From Haliclona indistincta (lineage: Eukaryota > Porifera > Demospongiae > Haplosclerida > Chalinidae), in contig OZ024785.1 of assembly GCA_964017065.1 (NCBI GenBank), positions 14,511,100-14,575,099 of the forward strand: a stretch of 64,000 bases of DNA, given 5' to 3'. Below, one piece after another: positions 22,870 to 35,590 of the stretch (positions are counted from its first letter, which is position 1; the number at the start of each line of letters is the position of its first letter). The notes below the pieces were generated by a model that searched no databases, was not told where the DNA came from, and saw nothing but the letters and a program-made list of their open reading frames with translations. Both the position numbers and the translations under genes were made by a program.

Positions 22870-24938
22870 CTAGGGACGTCGGCAAGTAAGCCAGGCCAGG
22901 CAAGTGGACGAAAATAATTATGTTCGCTGCACTTTAAAGAGACCGATTTCTACAATGTCTGGGGTAGCTATTGGGCCCACTTGGTGTAAGCTTGAACACT
23001 GACTTGACCTAAACTTGGTCATCGTTCACAGATGGATGCAGATCAAGTTGCAAATCATTAGCTTCCCTTCGAATACACATAGACTAGAACGTGCAATACG
23101 TCGTGTAAAAGAATTTGATATTCTCAGTGGTAGATGTATTATCCCTGCAACACTTGCTGGTTCTGCTAATCAAATATGGACAGTATGTGCTCTTCTTACA
23201 AAATTAATGTTCAATCTCCTCTTATTTCTTGCTAACATTCTGTATCACATTGTGTTGTTTGTTACTTTTGTGTCATTACATGCTAACATTATATCATAAA
23301 CTTAATAGTTTAATTTTACTGTACGCATTTGTTGTTATTAATTTTGGAGGAAACTAAGTTAATTTGAACAGAAGTCCAATGATTATATCAGTGCACAGTC
23401 AGATGAGGCTCAGTGCTGCTGGGAGAATGTACTGAGTCTGCATGCTCTCCCAGAACTCCGCATCAAATCGAATCCATTCAATCGTGAAGTTCTTGAATGT
23501 ATAATTATATCATAAAGTCACACTAAGAAACACCTGTTAAAGCCGTACCCTTGACTTGATAGTAGTACAATACTTTATCGACGCGCCCGTTTCAACACAA
23601 CTGTACCATCAACAACACTGGCAAAGAGTTGCTCTGAGCTGCAGCCTCAGGGACAGAACGATGCGTATAATGGTACATTTTAATAATTATTAGTTATAAT
23701 GTCATCAGTGAGAATAGCTGGTAATACTCCCTCGATTTGTTGTGTATAAGGACCTTTTGCTTTTGGGCCAGCCATCTGCATCGTGTTCACAATGTGTTGT
23801 CACTGCTGCTTCTGTTACTATACCCTTACTGTATGTTGTTGATGTAGTTGTAGTATGCATTCATGATCACACTGAGCTACTGATGCCTGTACTGACTACT
23901 GAGGCAGCCTTTCTAAGCAGTGTACTTCTTATGCGGGTCAGGATCAACGATGGGTATATCTCAGCCGTTGGAAATGTAAGCTTTGACCCTGCAAAAGACG
24001 TTCCGTGGCCGTAACCAACGCTTTCCCTGGCATAACAACTCGTCTCACTGTAGTCTGCCTCAGTCTTTAACTTTGACAGCCCGCGTGCGCCTCTACACTG
24101 CAACCAACATCGCAGCTCCACGATCTTGGCTCGCGATTGCCGAGGGAAGCGCCAGGAATGCTTTAGTTTCTGTATTCACCAACGCTTAGCATCACACGTG
24201 GCCCCAATCAAAATGGCGGCACAACGTTGCTATGACAATTAATTTAGTATGACGTATTTTTGGAAAAGGCCTATTATCTGGCAAGGCAGAATGGTGATTC
24301 TGCGCTTGCTAGCTTACCGTTCTTCGAAGACTCCAGACAAATGTGTGTTCTCCGTGATCTATACGGCGTGGCGATACTCAAGCTTGTGCTTGGTCACGTG
24401 TGCTAACCACAGCTTGGTCACGTGCGTATTGCGCAATCACTATAATTATTAATGGCGTCTAACACTTAGCTGACAATGGATCACGATCGAGAAGTCGCGG
24501 AATTTATATCGCCGTTTCGCTAAAAACTAAGTTCAAAAGGCACATGCCAGGAGAATTTCACGACTGTTCGTGGGTGTTTTGGTCTCGGCACTGCTCACGT
24601 AAAGGTGCTAGGCGAGTGGAAGAAAGAAGAAAGAAAGAAAGAAGAAAACGAAGATGACGAAACTCGATTTTCACCGTTTCCAGGTTCGTCACTTTAGTAA
24701 CAATCTCGAGCAATCTCCTTGCTACTGTAAGATGGGGCAACGCCAGATAGCAGATTTAAGTGTCTTTGGACGTATAAAATTCATCACCAGGCGAAATATC
24801 AGCGTTTGAACGCTAATACATTGTATGTAGCCGCCATCTTGTTTTCTCGTTCAACCCTACATAGGGAGACACTACCGTGTCTCCCTAATACAGTGCAGTC
24901 TGATTGGATGCTATGGTAATGTGTTATGTTGCATTCAG

Positions 24939-25030
24939 GTGTTGTAACAACAGAATACTATCAAGTGATCAGAGGTTTCTCTGGGGCTCCTGTGGTGTCT
25001 AGCCTGGTCAGTGCTGCAAATAGCATGCAG
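24939..25030 (+). other. Possible internal exon of an unidentified plus-strand gene
   Basis: An acceptor (GTTGCATTCAG) and a donor (CAG/GTAAATG) bracket a 92-nt frame that includes YQVIRGFSGAPVVSSLVSA. The codon use is protein-like. I do not recognise it and no further exon is evident up to 28.5 kb. Confidence 0.3.
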
Positions 25031-28000
25031 GTAAATGCTTTAAGCAAGGGCATTCATGCATACATGTAGTCTCAAGCTTATCAGTATTTACTCATTCTGG
25101 TCTGAACTCACCTTCTCAAGCACGAGCCTACTTAAGTAACTTTATGTAATCAAAAATGTGGGTGTCTGTTATTGGTCATATTTCAGTGTTGTACATTATC
25201 TGTGTTTTGTGGAATTCACAGCAGACACTCGTTCAGTTTGATAGTTATAATCATCATGTGTGGTCTTAGTGTAGAATCTTGGTTTGTATTGTGGTACCAT
25301 TCATGGAATGCTTGTCTTGTTAATAGTCACCATATCGTGCTAATGTTTGTTTGATGAGTGAGTGTGGTACTGTATGACCTTACACCACATAGCAGTGTGA
25401 ACTATTGACCCTCAGTAGTAGCTTTGGTGTTTGGGAGGTCTGTGCCTGATCCACTTTTACCTGTTTGCAAAAGATCAGTTTTTGTAATTTTAGTATATAG
25501 CGGCAGTATAGCAGATAGTTTTTCCTCTTCTGACTATAATAGTGTCAGTTTTTTGCACATCACCATTCGGACTGTAGATCTTGCGTATATCTCTTCTGCG
25601 TGTGCGGCATAGTATGTGTTCATGACTTGAAGGTCTCTTGTAAGCTCAGACGTAAGTACACTCACTGATGGTTGTCTGTAGAGTCAGACTGACAAATTAA
25701 AATTAAATGCCCATGTGCAAGCGTGTCCATGGCGGGTATGATGTTTTTGATTTTTAGTGTTGTTTTCCTATTATCATCATAGAGTGTCATATCAGACCAC
25801 ATGTTCATCTAATAGCTAAGTGTTGTTCATGTACTAGTATGTGGTCAGTCTGTGTTGATATTACATTGTTGTACACACTCAGTTAAGTTGTCTGAATACC
25901 CTGCAGTGCTGAGCCCATATAGTGACCCCGCTACACTTCATTACACACTACCTGTTACAATAGAACATGTGACCATCAAACTAATGACCGCCATTGTACT
26001 GAAGTCTTGCAATCACCAGTTTCAGGAAATACACGTGTGCTGAAATTTATCATGCAAGCCACAACCTACTAACACCTCACATTCTGTGAGAAATAACATT
26101 CTTGTGGTGCTATGTGCAGTACATTAAATTGAATTGCTGCAAAAGAATTCGGAAAAACTGAATACTGTCATTTTGAAGTCAGTTTGAAGTATAGCATAAA
26201 AAATAAACACTTTATTGAAGCAATAATTTAACGATTTAAGTATCGATCAGCTCATCATATTGGTGAAAAACTGCTTTTTCCGACCGAATAACTGTTGTTA
26301 TTGAGGCTGTTTAGTGCAGTGTTGGTGTATTGTAGCTGTTAATTGGCTGTATTTAGCTGCTGTTTGTACCAATGTGCTCTTTGTGGGATGACATTCTTGA
26401 TACAGAAGCCATTATTGTTAGAGAAAGTTTAGGGCAAAGTGCATTTGAAAAGGGTACCCACTCCATCATAACTAGTCGGAACTTTTGAACTACTTAATTT
26501 GCTAGACACAGCATGGAGGCATACACATTGAAAGTGTACGAGAGACTGCATTCCATTTGAAGATGTTTACTGTCCCTCAATTCATTTTCTAAACCTTTGA
26601 GATGAATTTCTCCTCCTCAAAAGACGATTGAACGCTACAGCTTCTTTCCAACAAAGGTTTCACTGTACGTAGATACACTGCCAGTGATATAAACTATATT
26701 TGGTTGATATAAAATGATCGATCAAGCATAACATGTCATTTTCCATCAGTGGTTGTTACACACGATCCTTACATGCAAAATAGTGACAAGCAGTTTGTTG
26801 CAATTTACAATCCAATATTGTAGTGTCAACATACTGCACAATACTACCTTACCAGGTAGCGTACAGTGGTTCTTTGTACTCGATAGCTAGGTAGAGTTGT
26901 TGTAAACACACATTGCTTCCTTTAGATCGGTTGTTTTCTTGACCACATCCCACCAAGCCATGGTCTGGTCGTGTGTTTATTGAGAGTGTGTGCACAGACA
27001 GGTTAAACAAACAGACCAGAAATATCACTATAATACACACACAGACAGAGGAACACATGCTCACACTTCAAGATTAGCCTGTGGACGTACGCTAACACCA
27101 GACACACAGCAGTATCACACTTCATTTGAAGCTTGCAATAACATGGAAGACATTGCAGATTTTAAAATTAACTCTGGAAATCAATGATCAGACAGATTAT
27201 GTCACTAGCACCTCATCCATGACTAAAGTGTTCCTAGCAGCTCGTGTTACTGGACTAATGTCTGCTTGATTGATAAGAATATCACTGAAGTCTCACAGTG
27301 CTGTGGTGTAATTCAATAACGATAGTTTCAGTGCTGATACAGAATGGAAATGCGGCTACTATAATTATGCATGGGTATTACCAGTCATCTGCCGTTTACT
27401 GCACATGTATAATACAAATATGATTTTTTTAATGTATACCCATTAACAAAGAAATGATCGTTTCACAACAACGTTTCTATTCAGTACAAAGAGTATCAAC
27501 AATCACGCAATTAATTTATCTGTCTGTAAATAATGCTAAATTTCATAGTCATACATTTTTCTGTTTCAGATATCATTATTATTATGGTGTGTTTCTCTGT
27601 GAGTTGTAGTAGTGTCCAAATAGACATGATTAGTTATTCCGTATTTGATAGTACATTCTCTGGGCTTGGAATGCCTCAGAATTGGCAGTATACACCTGTT
27701 CCATAGACCCAATCACTTCACAGCTCTGTAGGGTAATACATGTGTTCATTGTACAGCATAACTAGATCACAGACCATGAAACCAGCTATAGCACCTCCAC
27801 ACCAGGAGTGTATGCCACATTAACACTGTCGACATTTTGGTAACGGAGTTGTGATGCTAGTAAAGCAAGGCCTTGCGACACACATTAAGTTACGTAAGGC
27901 ATAAAATCATTTTGGTATGGACTGGCTATGAGCTGTTTGACACTGGACCAATGAGATCAGCTCATGAGAACACATTTGCATTAGCTCTGTTAAATAGCCC

Positions 28001-28519
28001 CAGGTGAATTCCACCATGACAGTGACACTGTTGTCATTTGACCAGCTTGGAACAAGATCTGTCACTGCCATGATGTGATCAGTCTGGTCACTACACTTGT
28101 TTACTGTACCGAGCATGAGTTATGAATATAATTAGTGTGGTATCTTAATGAGCATTCCACAAGTATTGCACAACAACGTTAACAACAACCATCAACCACA
28201 CCAAGTGATCAAGTGCTGTACAGTGTAACCAAAAAATTGAACACAGTAGATTTATTGATATTTATCATCACAGTAAATGAACTAATCTACAATACCACTC
28301 ATTCCTAACTATCATGAAAGCTATTCAGCTAAACTAGCGATTGCAAGCTTCCGTTTCAATTTCGCTTGTTTTTCAGTGGAATTAAGATTTGAAATTTGTT
28401 ATTCTTTCTTGTTTTCAGATGATGAGATATTATGATACAGCCAAAATGATGAGGAATTGAAATAAGTTAAAATGTCGGAAAGAAAAGAAGAAATAAGATA
28501 ATTTACAAAAAGAGGATTA
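25031..28519. other. Intergenic stretch
   Basis: No gene, RNA or large repeat is supported. Open frames here are short and lack recognisable motifs. Confidence 0.5.
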
Positions 28520-29469
28520 TTACACATATTCAACACATTCACTGAGGAGTTCTAGTATTAGTTCGTACTCTGTGAGGTCTGATGCCTTCTCGTATGAGTT
28601 AGTTAGTGCGTTACTTGATGCTCCAAACTGGAGGAGCAGTATTGTTACGTCTACGCTGCAGTGGTAAGCAGCTGTGTGGAGTGGAGTCCATCCGTAGCGA
28701 TCTCTGAAATTTTCGTCGACCAGTTTATGTTTGAGGATGTATTTTGCTAGTCTTGGATAGTTCTTGGTGGCTGCGAGGTGTAGTAGAGTATCGAATTGAG
28801 TGTGTTGTTGCAGCATAGCCTGGAGTGAGTTGACGTCGGCTCCCTGCTCGTACTGGGTTCGTACGATGCTCAGTAGACTCGCCTCGTTCATTTTTTTTGT
28901 TTTTACTGCTTCTACCTCGATTCTGAGGTCGGTTAGGTCAGCGTGAAGTAGCAGCTTGGCCATGTCTGGGCTCTCGGCAAGGTCCATTGGACGCTGACCG
29001 TCCAAGTTGCGGATCTGTGTGAGGTTGTCCTTGCAGCAGTGGAGCACATATATGTAGCTGCCTCGATGTCGTCCATTGCAGCGGCAACGTGGAGCACGTT
29101 CCAGCCCTCTGGGTCCTGAGTGGACAGCTCTGCTCCGTTCTCTACTAGGAGCTTAAGTGCTTCGACTTGTCCTTCAAAGACAGCTCGCATGACTGGTGGT
29201 AGACCGCTTGGCTCTAGCTCCATCACGACCTTGTTGCCGTGTTGGTTGATCAGCTGGTTGATCTCTGTCAGGTCACCTTCGGTGATCGCCTGCTGCAGGA
29301 GAATGCTCACTGGGAAGTGGACTCCCTTGCGACTGGTCTTCTTCTGTTCGTAGTTATAGCAGAGGGATACCACTGAGTGGCGTCTCTTTTCGTTGCTCAG
29401 TTTCTGCTGGTTCATGAGTGAAAGGATTAGTAGACTGTCCATTGCAGCTGTTTGAATTGAGCTTGTCAA
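28520..29469 (-). CDS. MYPT-type ankyrin-repeat PP1 regulatory subunit, one frameshift
   Basis: This intronless minus-strand gene reads in two overlapping frames (29469 to about 29050, then about 29050 to 28520). The product resembles myosin-phosphatase targeting subunits, which direct protein phosphatase 1 to substrates. The PP1-docking RVxF-like motif KGVHF precedes a VSILLQQAITEGDL helix. Ankyrin repeats follow (GLPPVMRAVFEGQVEALKLL and EGWNVLHVAAA), then a charged linker like that between MYPT repeats, then two more repeats (TLLHLAATKNYPRLAKYIL and YGWTPLHTAAY). The two frames join at ATATAT in plus-strand 29047-29054; without one AT dinucleotide the gene would have 315 codons plus stop. 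No C-terminal coiled coil or prenylation box is seen. It is either a pseudogene or an assembly slip. Confidence 0.82.
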
Positions 29470-31116
29470 ATCAATTGCAGTCCTTAGAGAGCTTAGTAAG
29501 CTTGAACTGATCTCTATCTGCGCTCGATCGCTTTTATACCCATCAAACCGAGATGCTCAGAGCACCAGGCGCCAGTTAAAATTCCAATAATTATCGTTCT
29601 ATACGTACATGTGCATGTAGTTTCCGTAAACGTTAATGACGCGAATACGCATAGGCGCCTTGTTATTTACAATCAAAAACTAGCCGTAGTAATTAACAAG
29701 GCTAGGAGCAGACCTAATAATTTGCTGTTGGTCTCATACTCACTATGTGTTTGCTATCATTCATTCAACCATGCACTGATTATAAAGTCAAAGTTTATCC
29801 TCTGACCCGAAATGCCGGGCTCCCACTTTTAAATCACATTGTCCTAACATTAAGTATAATGCAGTTAAACTGCATCAGGAGATAGTGAACAGTTGGAAAT
29901 ATACAAACAGTCGTAAGTGGAATAGTTCTAAGAGCAACAGAGAGTGGTTCCCACTACATGTTACGTAGGTGTACTTACGTATAATAACAGGTATCCAATA
30001 GCTATGATGTATTCACTCTCTTTTGATGTTAGGTCATTTGTACATTTCCTACCTGACTCACAATGATTTGCTGATTACATGCCCTCATTGCTGACTAGTT
30101 CATTCCTGTGCTAGGCGTATACTAACATGTGTTTCCATAGCAACCAAATGTATATCATCATTAGCTGATGAAGCATAACTACTTGATGTAATAATCATGT
30201 AATGTTGTGATTACATACGACTGTAGAATTTTTCTGGTAAACTGCATGAATGGTGGTCGTATGGTATAGTTTTGATACATACTTGAACTGCAGTGATGGT
30301 TTTAATAGGTGTACAACTTCTCGGAAATCTCCTGGCGTTCTGATATTCCTTTGAAGCACTGTTGATTCATGATGATATTACACACTCGATCATGAGAGTC
30401 TTGTAACTATGCAAATCTGGTAATATCATACATACTGTCCAATTAAAGAGTTAGATTATTATGCTATTTGTTTTATCACAGTAACTGCAGATTGTGAAAA
30501 GATTAGTGCTATTATAGTGTAAAAACTGTTTGCTTTTGTAGCTGGCAGGATCCGGAATGATAATTATATTTAGCTATTGTCAAACAGTACGTGTTTACTA
30601 GCTTGATCTAAATACATTTTAATATTACAGACAATAATTACAATGATATATCGATGTAAGAATTCTTGATAACTGCACCTCTGATGGGTTGCTGGTGAAG
30701 CCCCTCCTGTGATGTTGTCAAGGTGATGTGTTAACAAGGTCATCTTGTCTTCCCAAGAGAGGTTGAACCATGAGATGTTAATGGCTACCAGTTTATGATG
30801 GTTGCCATAGTGTGTGTGTCAGCTACTCAACTATTACTACCTGTCAACATCAGAACATATCATATAATGTAGCGCTGAGTACCACCCAAGAGTTAAATGT
30901 CGTGTGAACACTTGTTGACTTATTACTAACTAGAGGTTATTAAAGCAGTTGCCATGGTACCTGGTACACACTAACAGAGAATATTGTAGTTTGGGTTAAT
31001 TAGACCCATTGCAAGTTTAATGTGTCTACACCACTACACAAGGATCATTGCAAACGTCTGTGACAGTGTATGTGTTGTTTGAAGACAACTTTCAGTGCTA
31101 GTAAATAACTTGTGTA
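29470..31116. other. Intergenic stretch upstream of the ankyrin gene
   Basis: Presumably contains the promoter of the minus-strand ankyrin gene near 29470-29600, but no motif is convincing. Nothing else is supported. Confidence 0.45.
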
Positions 31117-31619
31117 TAATTGTATACTCTGTTGCATACACATGTGTAAGCTCATGAACTAGATATCCATTATCCATCCTTTGATAAATCTTATGTGCAA
31201 GTGAAGTATTAAAAGACAGCTTATAATTTATTTGCATGTTTGTACGTATTTTAGATATCATTTCAAAAAGGTTTCGTCTTTGTGGAGGTACGTATGCATG
31301 CCTTAGGCTAATGACTGTTTGAAGCATGATCATGTTTATCTAATTATACACCAAGTCAGTAATTATCAATGTCTGATTATTGATGGAGGAGTATAGAAGC
31401 CAGCAAGAGTTCACTTACCATACCATCTCCACATGCACAAGAAGCAGCTTAGTGCTACCATATAGAGAGCTATTGACCAGTAGGAGTACTGTACTACACA
31501 GGTCACTGTACTCATGACTATGTGTTCACATTTCCTAAGATATGAGGAAAAGAGGATGTGAAGTTATGATGTCAAATTGGTCTGGCTGTGTTGTAGTCTA
31601 ATGTAAGATGATAATAGTA

Positions 31620-32831
31620 TTAGGGAGGCACGGTAGTGCCTCCCTATGTAGGGTTGAACGGAAAAACAAGATGGCGGCTACATACAATGTATTAGCGTTC
31701 CAACGCTGATATATCGCCAGGTGGTGAATTTTATACGTTCAAGGACACTTAGATCTGCTATATGGCGTTGCCCCATCTTACAGTAGCAAGGAGAGCGCTC
31801 TACACTGTTACTAAAGTGACGAACCTAGAAACGGTGAAAATCGAGTTTCGTCATCTTCGTTTTCTTCTTCTTTCTTCTTTCTTCAGCGCGCCTAGCGCCT
31901 TTACACGAGCAGTGTTGAGACCAAAACACCCACGAACAGTCGTGAAATTCTCCTGGCAGGTGCCTTTTGAACTTTGTTTTTAGCGAAACGGTGATATACA
32001 TTCCGCGAGTTCTCGATCGTGATCCATTGTCAGCTAAGTGTTAGACGCCATTATTGTGATTGCGCAATACGCACGTGACCAAGCAGTGGTTAGCGCACGT
32101 GACCAAGCACTACCTTGAGTATTCTCCGCGCCGTATGGATCACGGAGAACACATATCTGTCTGGAGTCTTCGAAGAACGGTAAGATCGTCTGATCGTATA
32201 TGATCACCATTCTGCGCTTGCCAGATAATTATAACCACCGTACAGATCTACAAACTAGTGTGGGCGGGGCTCGTATGCAATTTTGCATGCATGTATGCGT
32301 AGGCGTGCTGATATGTACTGCATAATAATAATTATTTTTTAGCTACAAGTTTGTTAATAATAAACAAAAGCCATCGACAACAGAAAAACTAAATCAATGG
32401 TGGAAACAAAGACGGCTCAGCACGTTCATGATATTGAACTGCACTTCACTAAAAAGTAAAAAGGACACAAACAAGAAATTAAAAAGATTTCTATCGAAAT
32501 CAAAAGGATGTAGGGTTGTGAAATCTACCACTGGTTCACAATGTAAACTAACAAGGAACAAGCATGGAATGGTAACACGATTGACTTGCTAACAGACCAT
32601 AGATCCCTACATCAGTGGCTGTGCGCACAAGCTGAATGCACGTCAGGTGTCAGCAGTCAACAGCAACTAGGTCAACCACAGCAGCCACTGATGTAGGGAT
32701 CTATGGTCTGTTAGCAAGTCAATCGTGTTACCATTCCATGCTTGTTCCTTGTTAGTTTACATTGTGAACCAGTGGTAGATTTCACAACCCTACATCCTTT
32801 TGATTTCGATAGAAATCTTTTTAATTTCTTG
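31620..32831 (-). mobile_element. Hairpin-ended family, copy C (full length, 1,212 bp)
   Basis: On the minus strand the element runs from CAAG (plus 32831) to CTAA (plus TTAG at 31620-31623). The 3' stem-loop is GGGAGGCAC-GGTA-GTGCCTCCC in the plus orientation. The empty site in duplication copy 1 (AATAGTA/TTGAGATATGG) shows insertion between host A and T with no target duplication beyond that. Stem-loop arms are at about 32470-32640 and 32670-32831. Confidence 0.85.
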
Positions 32832-33924
32832 TTGGGATATGGTGATGGTCAGGTTTTCAATAGTGGGCAGCTATGATGATCTGTTGTTGTGTACTGCTAG
32901 TGACAACAAATAGTGTGTGTGCCCAGGAATCTGAATCAGTAATATGAGCTTACATATTGCAAAGAATATCAGGATGTATCGAGACTAAATCATCCTTTAA
33001 TCAAACACGAAAAAGGCACTAAGTCACTCCTTATCATTCATTATTCAAATACTGCTGATTATGTAGATATCTTAGAAGCTCTTGCAAGTGAATCATCAGC
33101 TCACGGCATACGACACTAGTTATTATTATTATTCTTGTGACAACAAGAGGGCACTTGTACTCTCTATATGAGCTGTAAAATTATTTCATGCGTGGTACAT
33201 TGTGATGTGAGACAGATGTTTAACAGCACATGCTTACAACAGACACGACTAAATCTTTATCCCGGCCTTCCGCATACTGCACCAAACATGCAATTCTACT
33301 CAAAATAATTTGTTCAAATTGGTTAAGATCAAAGCTATTCTGTAGTGTGGTACTGGATAGCATAGTAACAGTCATATCCTAGTGCATTGTTTGTAGTGTT
33401 AGAATGCTAGTAACATCATAGCGATGCACGTGTACCAATAATAACAATGCCTGGATTCAATGCTAGATCAGTGCTGAACTCAACATGCACTGTACACTAT
33501 AAGTTCATTCCTGACAGCTAAGGAATAAATGGTGATCTATTTATTATCAAAATCCTTCACTGCATGGTATTATGAATCTTGTACCAGCGTCAGTACATCA
33601 CTACCTAATATTATTGAGAGGATGTCTTAAATGAACAGAGGTGAAGTTTTCTGTTGAGACATGTGCTCTTGAAAATAATGTCCGACAAAAAAATTTTCAA
33701 CATGAAATAGTATACCAGTACTCCTCTATGTATCACACATCACTATTCCACCAAGATGGCTATATGAAAGTGTTGCTAAGTAAACCCTCGATCCATTGCT
33801 TTTGATCATTTTCTGTATTACTACTGACCTATTAACATAGTTTTTAGAATGGGGCCGTTTACAATTTCTTCCCGACAGGAGATTGACTACACAGTCTTCA
33901 CCTTGCATGCTATGTCCTTCTTAT

Positions 33925-35132
33925 CAAAAGAAAATAAAAAGATTTCTAACGAAATCAAAAGGATGTAGGGATACAGAAATCTGCTACTGGTCCGCAATGT
34001 AAACCAACAAGGAGCAAGCATGGAATGGTAACACAATTGACTTGCTAACAGACCATAGATCCCTACATCAGTGGCTGTACATCATAACATTTTGACTATA
34101 CTATAATTATTTTGTCACAAGCTAACCAATGCATGTCAGGTGTCAGTCAATAGCAACTAGCAAAACTGCTGTAGTCACCCACTGATGTAGGGATCTATGG
34201 TCTGTTAGCAAGTCAATCGTGTTACCATTCCATGCTTGGTTTACATTGCGGACCAGTAGCAGATTTCTTTATCCCTACATCCTTTTGATTTCGTTAGAAA
34301 TCTTTTTATTTTCTTGTTTGTGTCCTTTTTTCTTTTACAGTGAGTTTCAAATTTTTGGTGCAGTTCGAATTCGGCAAGATAATGTATCTCTTTTTTGTTT
34401 CCATCATTGGTTTGGTTTGCTTTTCTTGATAATTGATTTTTAACTTGTAGCTCCTAAATGCTGAAACTAGCTCATGCATTCATGCATGCTGCAGCCTGGA
34501 TATGCACAGCATACGAGCCCCGCCCACTCTGGTTTAGAATTTTCTGTATGGCTGTGATACTATCTGGCAAGCAGCAGAACGGTGATACTACACGACCTTA
34601 CTCTGTGAGTTGTTCTTCGAAGACTCCAGACGCCAATATGCGCTCTCCATACGGCGATACTCTACATGTGTGTTTGGTCACATGCGTATTACGTAATCAC
34701 AATAATGGCGTCAAACACTTAGCTGACAACTGTTCGTGATCGTGAGCTCGTCAAATGTATATCGTCGTTTCGCTAAAAAGTAAGTTCAAAAGGCACATGC
34801 CAGGAGAATTTCACGACTGTTCGTGGGTTTTTTGGTTTTGACACTGCTCGCGTAAAGGCGCTAGGCGAGCAGTGTCAAAAGAAAGAAAGAAACGAAGATG
34901 ACGAAAGTCGATTTTCACCGTTTCCAGGTTCGTCACTTTAGTAACAATTTCGAGCAATCTCCTTGCTACTGTAAGATGGGGCAACGCCAGAGAGCAGATC
35001 TAAGTGTCTTTGGACGTATAAAATTCATCACCAGGCGAAATATCAGCGTTTGAACGCTAATACATTGTATGTAGCCGCCATCTTCTTTTCTCGTTCATCC
35101 CTACATAGGGAGTCACTACCGTGCCTCCCTAA
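33925..35132 (+). mobile_element. Hairpin-ended family, copy D (full length, 1,208 bp)
   Basis: The 5' end is (T)CAAAAGAAAATAAAAAG and the 3' end is a stem-loop GGGAGTCAC-TACC-GTGCCTCCC with CTAA at 35129-35132, followed by host T. The empty site is CTTCTTA/TGATCAAAG in duplication copy 1. Arms are at about 33925-34080 and 34170-34316. The body carries the same blocks as copy B in the same order. Confidence 0.85.
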
Positions 35133-35590
35133 TACAAATCAAAGACATTAACATTTTTGTCGAAACTTTTGCTTAATAGAGCTCATATTCAAACTCTAGA
35201 GCTATAGTGAAAAGTGAAATAAATTTTCTGCAGAAATCCGGATAGTTTAGAGTTGAAATTGGTAATGATGTACTAGCAATGTCTCAATTGAAATAAATCA
35301 TACTTCACGAGGAAATGAGATAGCAACAAAAAAAAATTCAAAACTGGGAAAGTCCAGAGACGCATTAATTTTAAGTATTATACTGTAGAGCCACAGCATG
35401 TGAAATACGATAATTCATATTGAATTTGTGTGGCTGTTTTTCTGGCCCAGGAAGATAAAAGAAGGATCATGTTCCACTGCACAAGAAAACCAGTATGAAA
35501 ATGAGTGTATTGGTTGCTGTGTGATTTGTAATGGATACTGTAGCCAGAGGGTAAGGATGATCTATTACCAAGCTGGTAATAGATCATGAC

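Larger units (their letters stand above)
21414..24272. mobile_element. THAP-encoding DNA transposon nested in copy B
   Basis: Terminal inverted repeats start AGGCCTTTTCCAAAA on the left and end TTTTGGAAAAGGCCT on the right. Sub-terminal sequence (CGCCATTTTGATTGGGGC at about 21461) is also inverted at about 24204. Compared with uninterrupted family copies (GGTTATAATTATCTGG), the insertion duplicated only AT. The interior holds a THAP-like open frame, two diverged tandem blocks at 21780-22100 and 22280-22560, and three copies of a GC-rich palindrome. No complete transposase was seen, so this is probably a decayed or non-autonomous member. Confidence 0.7.
20812..24888 (+). mobile_element. Hairpin-ended family, copy B (full length, interrupted)
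   Basis: The 5' end is CAAGAAAATAAAAAG at 20812, directly after host A. The stem-loop arms occupy 20812-21190. The 3' end is a stem-loop GGGAGACAC-TACC-GTGTCTCCC followed by CTAA at 24885-24888 and then host T. Removing the nested 2,859-bp transposon leaves about 1,218 bp, matching the 1,212 and 1,208 bp of copies C and D. No protein is encoded by the body. The order of parts is 5' stem-loop, GTTTGTGTCC stretch, GTGGGCGGGG block, CTTT microsatellite and 3' hairpin. Confidence 0.8.
31117..35590. repeat. Segmental duplication, copy 2, carrying two insertions
   Basis: This matches 11757-13880 apart from inserted copies C (31620-32831) and D (about 33925-35132). The duplicated sequence ends exactly where a Gypsy LTR begins at 35591 (host GATCATGAC in both copies). 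Differences between the copies are scattered substitutions and small indels. Confidence 0.85.

Noticed and set aside
22595..22903. Repetitive frames with TVTLAHAPRVN units
   Set aside because: They are translations of the GC-rich palindrome repeats and CGAA runs, not a protein repeat.
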